This document shows positions 1 to 6,843 of a DNA stretch of 9,454 nucleotides, piece after piece. The translations under genes and the position numbers were made by a program. A model generated the notes under the pieces. It saw nothing but the letters and a program-made list of their open reading frames with translations. It did no database searches and had not been told where the DNA came from. Location: contig CAYQSU010000087.1 in the NCBI GenBank assembly GCA_964420325.1, positions 1 to 9,454 of the forward strand, read 5' to 3'. The DNA is from CAYQSU01 sp964420325 (lineage in GTDB: Bacteria; Pseudomonadota; Alphaproteobacteria; Rhodospirillales; Defluviicoccaceae). How positions within the stretch are numbered: the first letter of the stretch is position 1; the number at the start of each line of letters is the position of its first letter.

Positions 1-422
1 CTAGCGGGCTGCCGGCGGTTGGATCAGCCGGAAGCCACCGGAAATCGCCGTTTCGACTTGTTTCACTGCAGATGAGCGGGCACGACCGCCGCCCCGGCCA
101 TCCGGGCCAGCCCGCGACGCCGAGAGCAGGATCACCGCAAGGGGATGGAGAACCGTTGGCGAGAGAGGAGACCGGCGCCGCTGGTGGTGGCAAGCACGGC
201 GCGCAGGCGCACAACCGACCGCCCGCCCCGCGAGCAACGCCTCCTGCGCTCTCGCGCCTGCGGCGAGACGCATGACCTGCCTCTCATACCCAAGTCGATA
301 ATTTTACGAAAGGATAGCTCAGAATCCTGAAAACAACAACAAGAAAGACTAGAGGCTCATGCACTAAAGCTGCTTGACCGGTCCGGCGCCGTCAGCCGCC
401 GCCGGCACTGTGACGTCGTCGA

Positions 423-440
423 GATCCGTCTCCACGGATC
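423..440 (+). repeat. Perfect 7-bp inverted repeat in fasciclin leader
   Basis: gatccgt (423-429) and acggatc (434-440) are exact reverse complements separated by four bases. The hairpin lies 45 bases upstream of the fasciclin start, ahead of the ribosome binding site. It could be an operator or an RNA stem in the 5' leader. It has no T-run, so it is not a terminator. Function is unknown. Confidence 0.45.
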
Positions 441-472
441 GGCCGTACCATGACCATCCCAACCGATCCAAC

Positions 473-478
473 AAGGAG
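473..478 (+). promoter_or_regulatory. Ribosome binding site of the fasciclin gene
   Basis: AAGGAG lies 7 bases before the ATG at 486 and 4 bases before the adjoining ATG at 483. The spacing favours 486. An upstream in-frame ATG at 450 lacks a comparable site and would put charged residues ahead of the signal peptide. Confidence 0.75.
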
Positions 479-485
479 ACTGATG

Positions 486-998
486 ATGCGCTTAGCGTTC
501 TCCCCCAAGATCCTGACGGCCGCGGCGGCCTCCGTCGCCGTTGCCGGCCTGCTCGCCGTCGGCGCCCCACGCGCCGCTCAGCACGGCATGGACATCGTCG
601 CCACCGCCGTCGCCGCCGGCCAGTTCAACACGCTTGCCGCCGCGCTCGACGCCGCCGGCCTGGTCGAGACGCTCAAGGGTAAGGGACCGTTCACGGTGTT
701 CGCGCCGACCGATGCGGCGTTCGCCAAGCTGCCGGCCGGCACCGTCGAGTCCCTGCTCAAGCCGGAGAACAAGGACAAGCTGGTCGCGATTCTCACTTAT
801 CACGTGGTCCCGGGCACGGTGATGTCCGCCGACATCGCCGGCAAGGTCACCCAAGCGAAGACCGTTCAGGGGTCCATGCTGACCATCGATGCGACCAAGG
901 GCGTAATGGTCAACGAGGCGTCGGTGAGTCAGGCCGATGTCATCGCCTCGAACGGCGTGATCCATGTGATCGATACGGTCGTATTACCGCCGAAGTAA
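486..998 (+). CDS. Secreted single-domain fasciclin (FAS1) protein
   Basis: A protein of 170 residues with one FAS1 domain, a fold used in cell-surface and matrix adhesion proteins. Residues 1-31 form a signal peptide: MRLAFSPK, then an Ala/Val-rich core ending near APRAA. The FAS1 domain spans about 33-168. Visible landmarks are the FTVFAPTDAAFAKLP motif (69-83), the YHVVPG segment (105-110) and the closing IHVIDTVVLP motif (159-168). The length is typical of small bacterial one-domain fasciclins. No lipobox, membrane anchor or PEP-CTERM tail is seen, so it should be released to the periplasm or outside. The start is fixed by AAGGAG seven bases upstream. It stands alone, followed by its own terminator, and is convergent with the flippase gene. 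A matrix or adhesion role is inferred from the family; the binding partner is unknown. Confidence 0.92.
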   Translation: MRLAFSPKILTAAAASVAVAGLLAVGAPRAAQHGMDIVATAVAAGQFNTLAAALDAAGLVETLKGKGPFTVFAPTDAAFAKLPAGTVESLLKPENKDKLVAILTYHVVPGTVMSADIAGKVTQAKTVQGSMLTIDATKGVMVNEASVSQADVIASNGVIHVIDTVVLPPK

Positions 999-1024
999 CC
1001 GTTGCCGTGAACCTGTTGCCTTCG

Positions 1025-1055
1025 GCCCGGCGGCCTCGTCCGCTGGGCTTTTTTT
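1025..1055 (+). terminator. Intrinsic terminator of the fasciclin gene
   Basis: gcccggcgg (1025-1033) pairs with ccgctgggc (1040-1048) over nine positions with one G-T wobble around a six-base loop, followed by seven Ts (1049-1055). It starts 26 bases after the fasciclin stop. The flippase gene ends only nine bases further on. On the minus strand the hairpin is not followed by a T-run, so it should act for the plus strand only. Confidence 0.9.
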
Positions 1056-1063
1056 ATGGCGGC

Positions 1064-2608
1064 TCACGAAGGTGAGGTCGGACGAGGGCGGGGCCGCCGC
1101 GACCAGGCAAGACGGGTCAGGAGACCGGCCGGGAGACGCGAGTGCGCGATGGCAAGCAGCGTCTGTTCCGCTCCGGCCGGGCGGCCGGCAATCCGCCACA
1201 GCAGAAGATGAGCGCCGCCATAGACCAGGGCGGTGACGGCGAGGCAGGTGACGAGTTCGGCGAGGGACCAGACGAACGAAGCGGCATCGGGCCAGACGGC
1301 GCGGAGCGCGAGCACGGCAACGGCCACGAGGGCGGCGGCGCCCGCCGTCCGCCACGCGGTCGACATGAACTCGAGGGTGCGAATGTTCAGGAAGCGGCCG
1401 ACGACGTGAAGTCCCAGCACCAGACCGAGGGCCTCGATGGCGGCCATCGACCACACCGCGCCGAGGGCGCCCCAGGCGGTGATGGTCCAGTAGAGGAGCG
1501 GCATCAGGGTGGCCGCGTGCACGCCGAGGATGACGGTGAGGATGCGCGGCTTGCCGAGCGCCAGCAGCGCCGCGCCGGTGTTGGCGTTGGCGAGCACCAG
1601 GAAGGCGAAGACCATCGACACCTGCATCAAGGGGATGACCTCGAGCCACTTCTCGCCGAGGGCGACGCGGACGAACGGCTCTGCCGCGAGGCCGAGCGCG
1701 AGCGCCACCGGGGCGCCCAGGGTCACCACGATCTGGAAGGTGCCGATGAAGCTCTGTCGCAGACGGTCGGGATGCTCGCTCATCTGCGCGTAGCCGGGGA
1801 AGACGGCATTGCGGATCGGGCCCGCCAGCTCGACCCCGGCCAGCTCCGAGAAGCGCTTGGCGATGTTGTAGAAGCCGAGGGGCTCGGGACCGAGCATGCG
1901 GCCGATGAAGAAGACGTCGGCCCGGCGCGTCAGGTAGCGCAGGATGTTGTTGGCCAGGATCCACTTGGAGAAGTGGAAGATCTCGTGCCAGGCGGCGAGG
2001 CTGAAACGCGGACGGTAGGGGTGCATACGGTAGCTGAGGCCGACGCTCGCCAGCCGGTAGGCGACGAAGCCGAGGACCAGTGCCCAGTAGTTCTGCAGCA
2101 CGACCGCGGCGGTGATGAGGACCACGAAGCTGACGATGCGGCTGGCGAAGCGGAAGTAGAACTCCCTCTGGAAGGTGAGCTTCTTCAGGAAATCGACGGT
2201 GCCGACGTTCTGGAGGCCTTCGGCGGCGACGGCCACGGCGAGGCAGTAGACGACCCACTCGAGCTCCGGCGTGTCGAAGAAGCCCGCGGCGGGCGCCGCG
2301 GCACCGCCGAGCAGCACAGCCAGCCCCACGTTGCGGATGACGTTCATCGTCCACACCGTGTCGTAGTGCCGGCGCTCGGCCCGGAGGTTCTGAATGAGTG
2401 CGGTTTCGGGGCCGTACCGCGACATCGCCTCGGCGATGCCGACCATCATCGTTCCGAGAGCGACGAGCCCGAAGTCTCTGGGCTCGAGGAGGCGTGCGAG
2501 CACGACGAGATCGACGAGGCCAAGAAGGCGCATGCTCCAGCGCAGCCCGACCATCCACACCGCCCCCTTGGCCATGCTGCGGCCGAGCGAATGGTGGTCC
2601 GTCGTCAT
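1064..2608 (-). CDS. Wzx-like polysaccharide flippase (lipopolysaccharide biosynthesis protein, MOP superfamily)
   Basis: A 514-residue inner-membrane protein of the oligosaccharide flippase type (WzxC-like). Members of this family move lipid-linked sugar units to the outer face of the inner membrane. Hydrophobic segments run through the whole length, as in 12-14-helix members. Family-typical stretches are LARLLEPRDFGLVALGTMM (38-56), the YGPETALIQ segment (65-73), DVFFIGRMLGPEPLGFYNIA (231-250) and FPGYAQMS (270-277). The C-terminal 40 residues are Arg/Pro-rich and probably cytoplasmic. GGAG eight bases before the ATG supports the start. It is last in a minus-strand series with the lectin-like gene (54-base gap, no terminator seen) and the prsT-like gene, so cotranscription is likely. 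The substrate cannot be read from sequence; an exopolysaccharide repeat unit is inferred from context. Confidence 0.9.
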   Translation of the reverse strand: MTTDHHSLGRSMAKGAVWMVGLRWSMRLLGLVDLVVLARLLEPRDFGLVALGTMMVGIAEAMSRYGPETALIQNLRAERRHYDTVWTMNVIRNVGLAVLLGGAAAPAAGFFDTPELEWVVYCLAVAVAAEGLQNVGTVDFLKKLTFQREFYFRFASRIVSFVVLITAAVVLQNYWALVLGFVAYRLASVGLSYRMHPYRPRFSLAAWHEIFHFSKWILANNILRYLTRRADVFFIGRMLGPEPLGFYNIAKRFSELAGVELAGPIRNAVFPGYAQMSEHPDRLRQSFIGTFQIVVTLGAPVALALGLAAEPFVRVALGEKWLEVIPLMQVSMVFAFLVLANANTGAALLALGKPRILTVILGVHAATLMPLLYWTITAWGALGAVWSMAAIEALGLVLGLHVVGRFLNIRTLEFMSTAWRTAGAAALVAVAVLALRAVWPDAASFVWSLAELVTCLAVTALVYGGAHLLLWRIAGRPAGAEQTLLAIAHSRLPAGLLTRLAWSRRPRPRPTSPS

Positions 2609-2663
2609 CGCCTCCGCTCCGCGTCGTCGGTCAGGACCGCAGACCGGTCGCTGCGCCGGGCAC

Positions 2664-3383
2664 CTAGTTCGCTGCCGGCTCGGACTTCGCCGGCTTCTCC
2701 GGCCTCTCTCCGGTCGGATACTCGACGAAGTAGCCGTGCGCCTCCTTGATCATGCCGTTCGCGTGCCAACGGAAGCCCCTGTCGATCCCCCAATAATGCA
2801 CGGGCCAGAACCATGACTGGTTCCGGCAGTCCGGGAGGTAGCCGCCGGTGCCGGCCCACACCGGATCCCAATTGGCGTACTCCGTTCGCGGGTAGATCTC
2901 GCCCGTGACCCACTGCAGGGTGTTGAGCTTGCACCAGTACCGGAGCCCGATCCAGACCATTTGCCTGGGGCGGAAGGTGGTCCTCAGCCAGTCGTTGAGT
3001 TCCGGGCTCTTGACCACCGCGAGGCGCCCGCGCGCGCCGCGGTAGTGGCGCTGCTGCGCCGCCTGCGCCGCGCGATTCCACGAGATCTCCGCGATGCGCG
3101 AACCGCGGATCGACTGCCCCGGTTGCGCCCTGACGAGTTCGTAATGGTTCTTGTTCCCAGGAAAATAGGCCGGGGTATCCCACAGGGTGGCGTCCGCGGT
3201 GGCTGCGCCGGCGCCGAACGCGACGACGCCCGCGAGGGCGAGGCCGGCCGCCCAGGCCACCGCCCGCCGACCCTCAGCCGCCTCCCTCTCGCGGCGGCCG
3301 TGCTGCCGCCAAGCCGCATCGCACCCAGCGACGGAGGCGGTCCCGGCGGTCAGTCGAGACGGCACTGAAGGGGACCGGATCAT
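2664..3383 (-). CDS. Secreted C-type-lectin-like domain protein
   Basis: A protein of 239 residues, not a family I can name, but its second half has the landmarks of a bacterial C-type lectin-like domain: LAVVKSPELNDWL (121-133), WIGL (144-147), QWVTGE (157-162), YANWDP (169-174) and the closing GYFVEY (217-222), which matches the GYIVEY-type end of bacterial CTLDs. The usual CTLD cysteines are absent; only C151 and C186 occur in the domain and might pair. About 12 Trp lie in the mature part. An Ala-rich segment (about 42-60) ending in ATADA looks like a signal peptide, but its n-region of about 40 residues is unusually long. The ATG at 3383 has GGGAG six bases upstream; a GTG at 3260 would give a normal-length signal peptide. 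No PEP-CTERM tail is present. Its position between prsT-like and flippase genes suggests a role in handling or binding the exopolysaccharide; ligand binding is unproven. Confidence 0.75.
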   Translation of the reverse strand: MIRSPSVPSRLTAGTASVAGCDAAWRQHGRREREAAEGRRAVAWAAGLALAGVVAFGAGAATADATLWDTPAYFPGNKNHYELVRAQPGQSIRGSRIAEISWNRAAQAAQQRHYRGARGRLAVVKSPELNDWLRTTFRPRQMVWIGLRYWCKLNTLQWVTGEIYPRTEYANWDPVWAGTGGYLPDCRNQSWFWPVHYWGIDRGFRWHANGMIKEAHGYFVEYPTGERPEKPAKSEPAAN

Positions 3384-3389
3384 GGGCAA

Positions 3390-3394
3390 CTCCC
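3390..3394 (-). promoter_or_regulatory. Ribosome binding site of the lectin-like gene
   Basis: On the minus strand GGGAG lies six bases ahead of the ATG at 3383. It favours this ATG over the in-frame TTG two codons upstream, and argues for the long N-terminal form over the internal GTG at 3260. Confidence 0.6.
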
Positions 3395-3404
3395 GCGGTG
3401 GTGG

Positions 3405-3444
3405 TTCGGTCGTCTCAGCACATCTTCGGTCGTCTCAGCACATC
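3405..3444 (-). repeat. Perfect tandem repeat of a 20-bp unit upstream of the lectin-like gene
   Basis: The unit ttcggtcgtctcagcacatc occurs twice without mismatch at 3405-3424 and 3425-3444; the base after the second copy also matches, and the next one breaks the pattern. It lies in the 169-base gap between prsT and the lectin-like gene, ending 21 bases before the start codon of the latter. A 20-bp period is close to two helical turns, so a regulator could bind both copies on one face of the DNA. A chance slippage duplication is the alternative. Confidence 0.85.
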
Positions 3445-3552
3445 TATGGAATCGGCGCGGCGATCGCAACCGGATACGGGCGTCGCCGCCGAGATCGTCA
3501 CACCCTGCGTCCTGCCTCCGCCGCGACCATCTCCGCCGCCTGGCTCACGCTC

Positions 3553-6366
3553 TCACCGCGGAAGGCTGTCGAGAAGGGATCTCGCCTCGCCCTTCTCGGC
3601 GAAGTCCGTCTCCGCCTCCACCGCGCGTTCGAGGAGCCGCCGCGCGCCAGCGATGTTGCCGTACTGGACGTAGGCCTTGGCGAGGTGAAACTGGATCTCG
3701 GCATTGTCCGGAAGCCGTCGGTGCGCTTCCTCGAGCAGGCCCAGCGCGCGTTCGATCTCTCCCCTGGCGAGATAGACGACGCCGGCGGTGTCCATGATCC
3801 GCGGCTCCTGCGGCGCCAGGTCGAGGGCGCGCTCGGCGTGGACCAGCGCATCCCGGGTGTTGCCGGACCGCCACAACAGCCACGCCAGATTGTTGCGGGC
3901 GATGACGTTGTCGGGAGCGCTCGCCAACACCAGTTCGTAGTGCTGGCGAGCGAGGTCGTGGCGCCCGTCGACGAGATCATAGTTGGCGGTGACGAAGCGC
4001 GCCGTGACATCCTCGGGGTGGTCGGCGAGCCAACGATCGAGGGTGGCGCGGCCTCCCTCGACGTCGTCGATCCGTCTCTGCGCCTCCGCAAGCTTGACGA
4101 CGAGATTGGTGTGGGGACGCCGTTCGGCCGCGCGCCGGTAGAGCTCGGCCGCGTCCGCATGGCGGTTCTCCGCCGCGGCGAGACCGCCCTCCAGCTCGAA
4201 CAGAACCGGATCGTCCGCCATCTCGCCTCGAAGCTCGACGACCATGGTCCCGGCCTGCTCGAGCGCGCCTTGCTGGGCGAGTACGGAGGCGAGCTGGGCC
4301 TTGGCCAGCGTAAACCCGGGGTTGAGCGCGAGGCTGGTCTCGAGGGCCTGCCGGAAGGCCGGCACATCCCTCTCGGCGCGGTGTGCCTGGGCAAGCAGGA
4401 AGTACGCCTCCGCCGAGTCCGGCCGCACGGCGACCAGGGACCGGAACGACCGCACCGCGTCGACCGTCCGGTGTTCGGCCAAATAGGCGCGTCCGGCGAC
4501 CTCGAGAGCGGCGGCATTGCTGGGCTGGGTCGGCAGCACCCCCTCGACGAGGGACAGCGCCTCTTGCCGCTCGCCCGACTGCAGCAGCAGCTCGGCGAGA
4601 AAGACCTTGGGCATGGCGTCGCCCGGGTCGTCCGCGACCAGCTTCCGCAAGCGGGCGACGGCCGCATCGACGCCGCCCATCTGCGACTCGAGCTGGGCCA
4701 GGCGAAGCAGAACGCGCCGGTCGCCGTTGGTCGCCACCGCCGCCTCGTTCAGCGTTGCCAGCGCCCCGTCGAGGTTGCCGCTGCGCACCTTCACCGAGGC
4801 GAGATTGATGAACGCGTCGGAGGCCTTGGGGTTGATCGCGAGGGCGCGTTGAAATGCCTCGCTCGCCCGCTCGAGATCGTTCTTCCCGACGTGGGCGATG
4901 CCTTGGATCGACAGGCCGAGCGCGCTGCTGGGCTGCTTCTCGTGCAGGCGTTTCGCGATCCCGATGGCGCGGTCGAACTCGCGATTGCGAAGGTGGGTGA
5001 CGGCCAACGACACCAGTGCACGGTCGAGATTGGGGTTCTGCTCGATGGCATTCTCGAGATCCTCGATGCCCTGGTCCATCTCGCCGAGACTGATGCGGAT
5101 CGCCCCGAGCTGGGCACGCACCTCGGCGTCGTCGGGCCTCAGCATGGCCGCTCGCTCGAAGTACGAGGCTCCGGCGCGAAGGTCGCCGGCGCGGATGGCC
5201 GCGGTTCCGACCATCGCGAGCAGCTCGGCGTCGTCGGTGTCGGCGTCGGCGATCGGGCGCAGCACCTCGATCGCCTGGCGGGCGTTGCCGAATCGGAGAT
5301 AGGTGGCGCCGAGGAGACGGCGCGCCGGCTCGTGGGCGGGGAAGGCTGAGAGGAACCTGGAAAGCTGGTCGATCGCCTGCTCGTAGTTGCCGAGCGCATA
5401 GTTCGCGCCACCGGCGATCAGGTTGCTCGGCAGGTGGTTCGGCGCGTTGGCGAGGACCGTCTCTCCGTATCGCTTGGCGGCGGCGAAATCCTCCGCCTGG
5501 TAGGCGGCGGCGGCGCGGAGGTAGTTGGCGCGGGGATGGCGTGGCAGGGACGCCAGCACGCGATCGAGGCTCTTGATCGCCGCATCGACATTGCCGGCCG
5601 AGAGCTGGGCGTTGGCCAGCGACATCAAGGAGTTGAGATTGTCGGGCACGGCCTCGACGAGCAGGGCGTAGGCCGCCTCGGCCTCCGCGAACCGCCCCTC
5701 GGCGAACCTCAGGTCTCCCTTCAGGGCAAGCACGTCGTGATCCTGCGGCGCGACGTCGACGGCGCGGGCGAGCACCGCCTCGGCTTCACCATGATCGCTC
5801 TTCGCGAGCGCGACACGCGCGAGGCCGACGATCGCCTGCACGTGCCGGGGAACGACGGTCAGCGCCGATCCGAAGCTCGAAACGGCGGCCTCCATGTCGC
5901 CGAGGCCGAGGTGTGCGAACCCGTGGGCAGCCAGCACATCGGCGCGATGGGCCGGCGGCGCATCATCGGGCAGGGGCAGATCCTTCAGCACGCGCTGGAA
6001 CTCGCCTTTCATGACCCAGACGCGTCCCAACGGGGCGACGAGGCCCGCCAGGGGTGTCCCCAGCTCGCGCGCGCGGAGAAGCTCCTTCTCCGCGCTCAGA
6101 GGGTCCCCGAGGTCGACATGGAGCTTGCCCAACTGCAACCGGGCTTCGGCGTTCTCCGGATCGGATTTGACCGCGTTCCTCAGCTCGATCAGGCTCGCCC
6201 GGTAGTTCCGCTTCTCCCGGTGCTCCCTGGCGCGCTCCAGATACTGCTCGACGCTGGCCTCGCCCCCGCCATCGCAGCCGGCGAGGGCAGCAGCCCCTCC
6301 CAGCACCGCGACGACGAGGCCGATCCTGGCGAGGTTCGACGCGGCAAGGCCGAACGACAGTCTCAT
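3553..6366 (-). CDS. prsT: PrsT-type TPR-repeat lipoprotein of the PEP-CTERM/exosortase system
   Basis: A protein of 937 residues built almost wholly of tetratricopeptide repeats. The N-terminus is a lipoprotein signal: MRLSFGLAASNLAR, a hydrophobic core, then LAGC with lipidated Cys at 31. The mature start is DGGGEASVEQYLERARE, after which 34-residue repeats follow to the end, seen as recurring YLRFGNARQAIEVLRPI, NLDRALVSLAVTHLR and ALVHAERALDLAPQEP type segments. Length, lipobox and repeat content fit the PEP-CTERM system TPR lipoprotein family (PrsT, about 900 residues), which accompanies exosortase A loci. The start at ATG 6366 has a GAGGGAG site; the in-frame ATG at 6399 has none and adds a charged leader. 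A sigma-70-like promoter lies upstream at 6536-6509. It is first in the probable operon with the lectin-like and flippase genes. Its biochemical role is not established; a scaffold for export or sorting in the periplasm is inferred. A generic TPR lipoprotein is the alternative. Confidence 0.88.
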   Translation of the reverse strand: MRLSFGLAASNLARIGLVVAVLGGAAALAGCDGGGEASVEQYLERAREHREKRNYRASLIELRNAVKSDPENAEARLQLGKLHVDLGDPLSAEKELLRARELGTPLAGLVAPLGRVWVMKGEFQRVLKDLPLPDDAPPAHRADVLAAHGFAHLGLGDMEAAVSSFGSALTVVPRHVQAIVGLARVALAKSDHGEAEAVLARAVDVAPQDHDVLALKGDLRFAEGRFAEAEAAYALLVEAVPDNLNSLMSLANAQLSAGNVDAAIKSLDRVLASLPRHPRANYLRAAAAYQAEDFAAAKRYGETVLANAPNHLPSNLIAGGANYALGNYEQAIDQLSRFLSAFPAHEPARRLLGATYLRFGNARQAIEVLRPIADADTDDAELLAMVGTAAIRAGDLRAGASYFERAAMLRPDDAEVRAQLGAIRISLGEMDQGIEDLENAIEQNPNLDRALVSLAVTHLRNREFDRAIGIAKRLHEKQPSSALGLSIQGIAHVGKNDLERASEAFQRALAINPKASDAFINLASVKVRSGNLDGALATLNEAAVATNGDRRVLLRLAQLESQMGGVDAAVARLRKLVADDPGDAMPKVFLAELLLQSGERQEALSLVEGVLPTQPSNAAALEVAGRAYLAEHRTVDAVRSFRSLVAVRPDSAEAYFLLAQAHRAERDVPAFRQALETSLALNPGFTLAKAQLASVLAQQGALEQAGTMVVELRGEMADDPVLFELEGGLAAAENRHADAAELYRRAAERRPHTNLVVKLAEAQRRIDDVEGGRATLDRWLADHPEDVTARFVTANYDLVDGRHDLARQHYELVLASAPDNVIARNNLAWLLWRSGNTRDALVHAERALDLAPQEPRIMDTAGVVYLARGEIERALGLLEEAHRRLPDNAEIQFHLAKAYVQYGNIAGARRLLERAVEAETDFAEKGEARSLLDSLPR

Positions 6367-6369
6367 GTG

Positions 6370-6376
6370 CTCCCTC
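6370..6376 (-). promoter_or_regulatory. Ribosome binding site of prsT
   Basis: The minus strand reads GAGGGAG here; the GAGG core is six bases before the ATG at 6366. No purine-rich site precedes the other candidate ATG at 6399, so the shorter lipoprotein start is preferred. Confidence 0.65.
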
Positions 6377-6508
6377 TTTCTGACGGCCGACACCCGCATC
6401 CGGCGCGGATGGAGCGGCTGCGAACGGGAAAGGCCGAAGACGCGAAACGGACTTCACATCCCCGATCGGTTGCGCCCGCCGTTCCCATGCTCAGACGCGG
6501 CGGTCGGA

Positions 6509-6536
6509 ATTGTAGACGATGTCGAAAAAATGGCAA
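6509..6536 (-). promoter_or_regulatory. Sigma-70-type promoter of prsT
   Basis: On the minus strand TTGCCA (6536-6531) and TACAAT (6514-6509) are separated by 16 bases. Each box matches five of six consensus positions. Transcription would begin near 6502, giving a leader of about 135 bases before the prsT start at 6366. The spacer contains a run of six Ts. No other minus-strand promoter as good was seen upstream of prsT. Confidence 0.65.
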
Positions 6537-6614
6537 AGGGCTGACCGAGTCGTTCTACGAAGACGTGTGTTCGACGGCACAGGAGCCCAGCCGGTAAGCG
6601 AGGCCCTCAGCAGC

Positions 6615-6631
6615 TGTAAAAAATCTTAACA
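6615..6631. promoter_or_regulatory. Imperfect palindrome, possible operator
   Basis: TGTAAA (6615-6620) and TTAACA (6626-6631) form a dyad with five of six positions symmetric around five bases. A further TTTACA, the exact reverse complement of the first half, lies at 6737-6742. The palindrome is about 190 bases upstream of the sigma-54 promoter and about 80 bases upstream of the prsT -35 box. It could serve as an activator site for either. The sequence is A/T-rich and short, so chance is possible. Confidence 0.3.
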
Positions 6632-6817
6632 CCGGGCGATCTCCCCAGGCATCGGTTATGAAATTGAAATGGAAGGCTTATTAGACCGGTGGGAAGAGAA
6701 CCGGGGACATTTATGGGGGAAACGGCGTCGGTAGACTTTACAGTTTTGGGCTCGCGGCTCCGAGGATCGAGTTCGCTGCTGCCGATAACTTCCTGGAATA
6801 TGGCGAGATTCAGGCGC

Positions 6818-6832
6818 TGGCACGTGAATTGC
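6818..6832 (+). promoter_or_regulatory. Sigma-54 (RpoN) promoter
   Basis: TGGCACG (6818-6824), four bases, then TTGC (6829-6832) matches the sigma-54 -24/-12 consensus fully, with the invariant GG (6819-6820) and GC (6831-6832) separated by exactly ten bases. Transcription should begin about 12 bases past the GC, near 6844, on the plus strand. Sigma-54 promoters need an NtrC-type activator; in PEP-CTERM systems the response regulator PrsR is of that type, though it is not encoded in this window. The next thing downstream is not a gene but an intrinsic terminator at 6956-6985. Confidence 0.8.
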
Positions 6833-6843
6833 GTATCGTAAGG

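Larger units (their letters stand above)
1..485. other. Region without a convincing gene; leader of the fasciclin gene
   Basis: No frame here looks like a known family. A 90-codon minus-strand frame (273 to 1) begins at an ATG and ends in TAG at 3-1, but its translation is Arg/Ala/Pro-rich and low in complexity, as expected of chance frames in GC-rich DNA, so I do not call it a gene. The stretch 290-365 is clearly richer in A/T than its surroundings. It contains GATAAT at 297-302 with ATGACC 19 bases upstream (272-277), a weak possible promoter for the downstream fasciclin gene. A perfect short hairpin lies at 423-440 and the ribosome binding site at 473-478. Confidence 0.5.

Noticed and set aside
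1..273. A 90-codon minus-strand open frame at the left edge
   Set aside because: Low-complexity Arg/Ala/Pro-rich translation with no domain; a weak GAGAGG upstream is not enough to call it.
984..2558. A 524-codon minus-strand frame overlapping the flippase gene in another frame
   Set aside because: Arg/Pro/Ala-rich shadow without any domain; it also runs through the fasciclin terminator and into the end of that gene.
2664..2730. PEP-CTERM sorting tail on the lectin-like protein
   Set aside because: The C-terminus is Pro/Lys/Glu-rich (ERPEKPAKSEPAAN) without a VPEP-type motif, membrane helix or Arg-rich end. The fasciclin protein lacks one as well.
1142..2749. A 535-codon plus-strand open frame opposite the flippase gene
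   Set aside because: Its translation is a low-complexity Glu/Gly/Asp/His-rich shadow, while the minus strand encodes a full membrane protein with family motifs.
2749..2768. A second GG-N10-GC sigma-54-like site on the minus strand inside the lectin-like gene
   Set aside because: The -12 box reads CGGC rather than TTGC and the match comes from the coding sequence for Trp-His-Ala-Asn-Gly; position inside a gene with no need for it argues against a promoter.
3187..5349. A 720-codon open frame on the plus strand opposite prsT and the start of the lectin-like gene
   Set aside because: It is antisense to a clear TPR protein, has no recognisable domain, and is rich in Arg/Gly/Val/Asp as expected of a complement frame in GC-rich coding DNA.
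5434..6597. A 387-codon plus-strand open frame opposite the 5' part of prsT
   Set aside because: No family resemblance, antisense to the lipoprotein signal and TPR repeats, and its end overlaps the prsT promoter.
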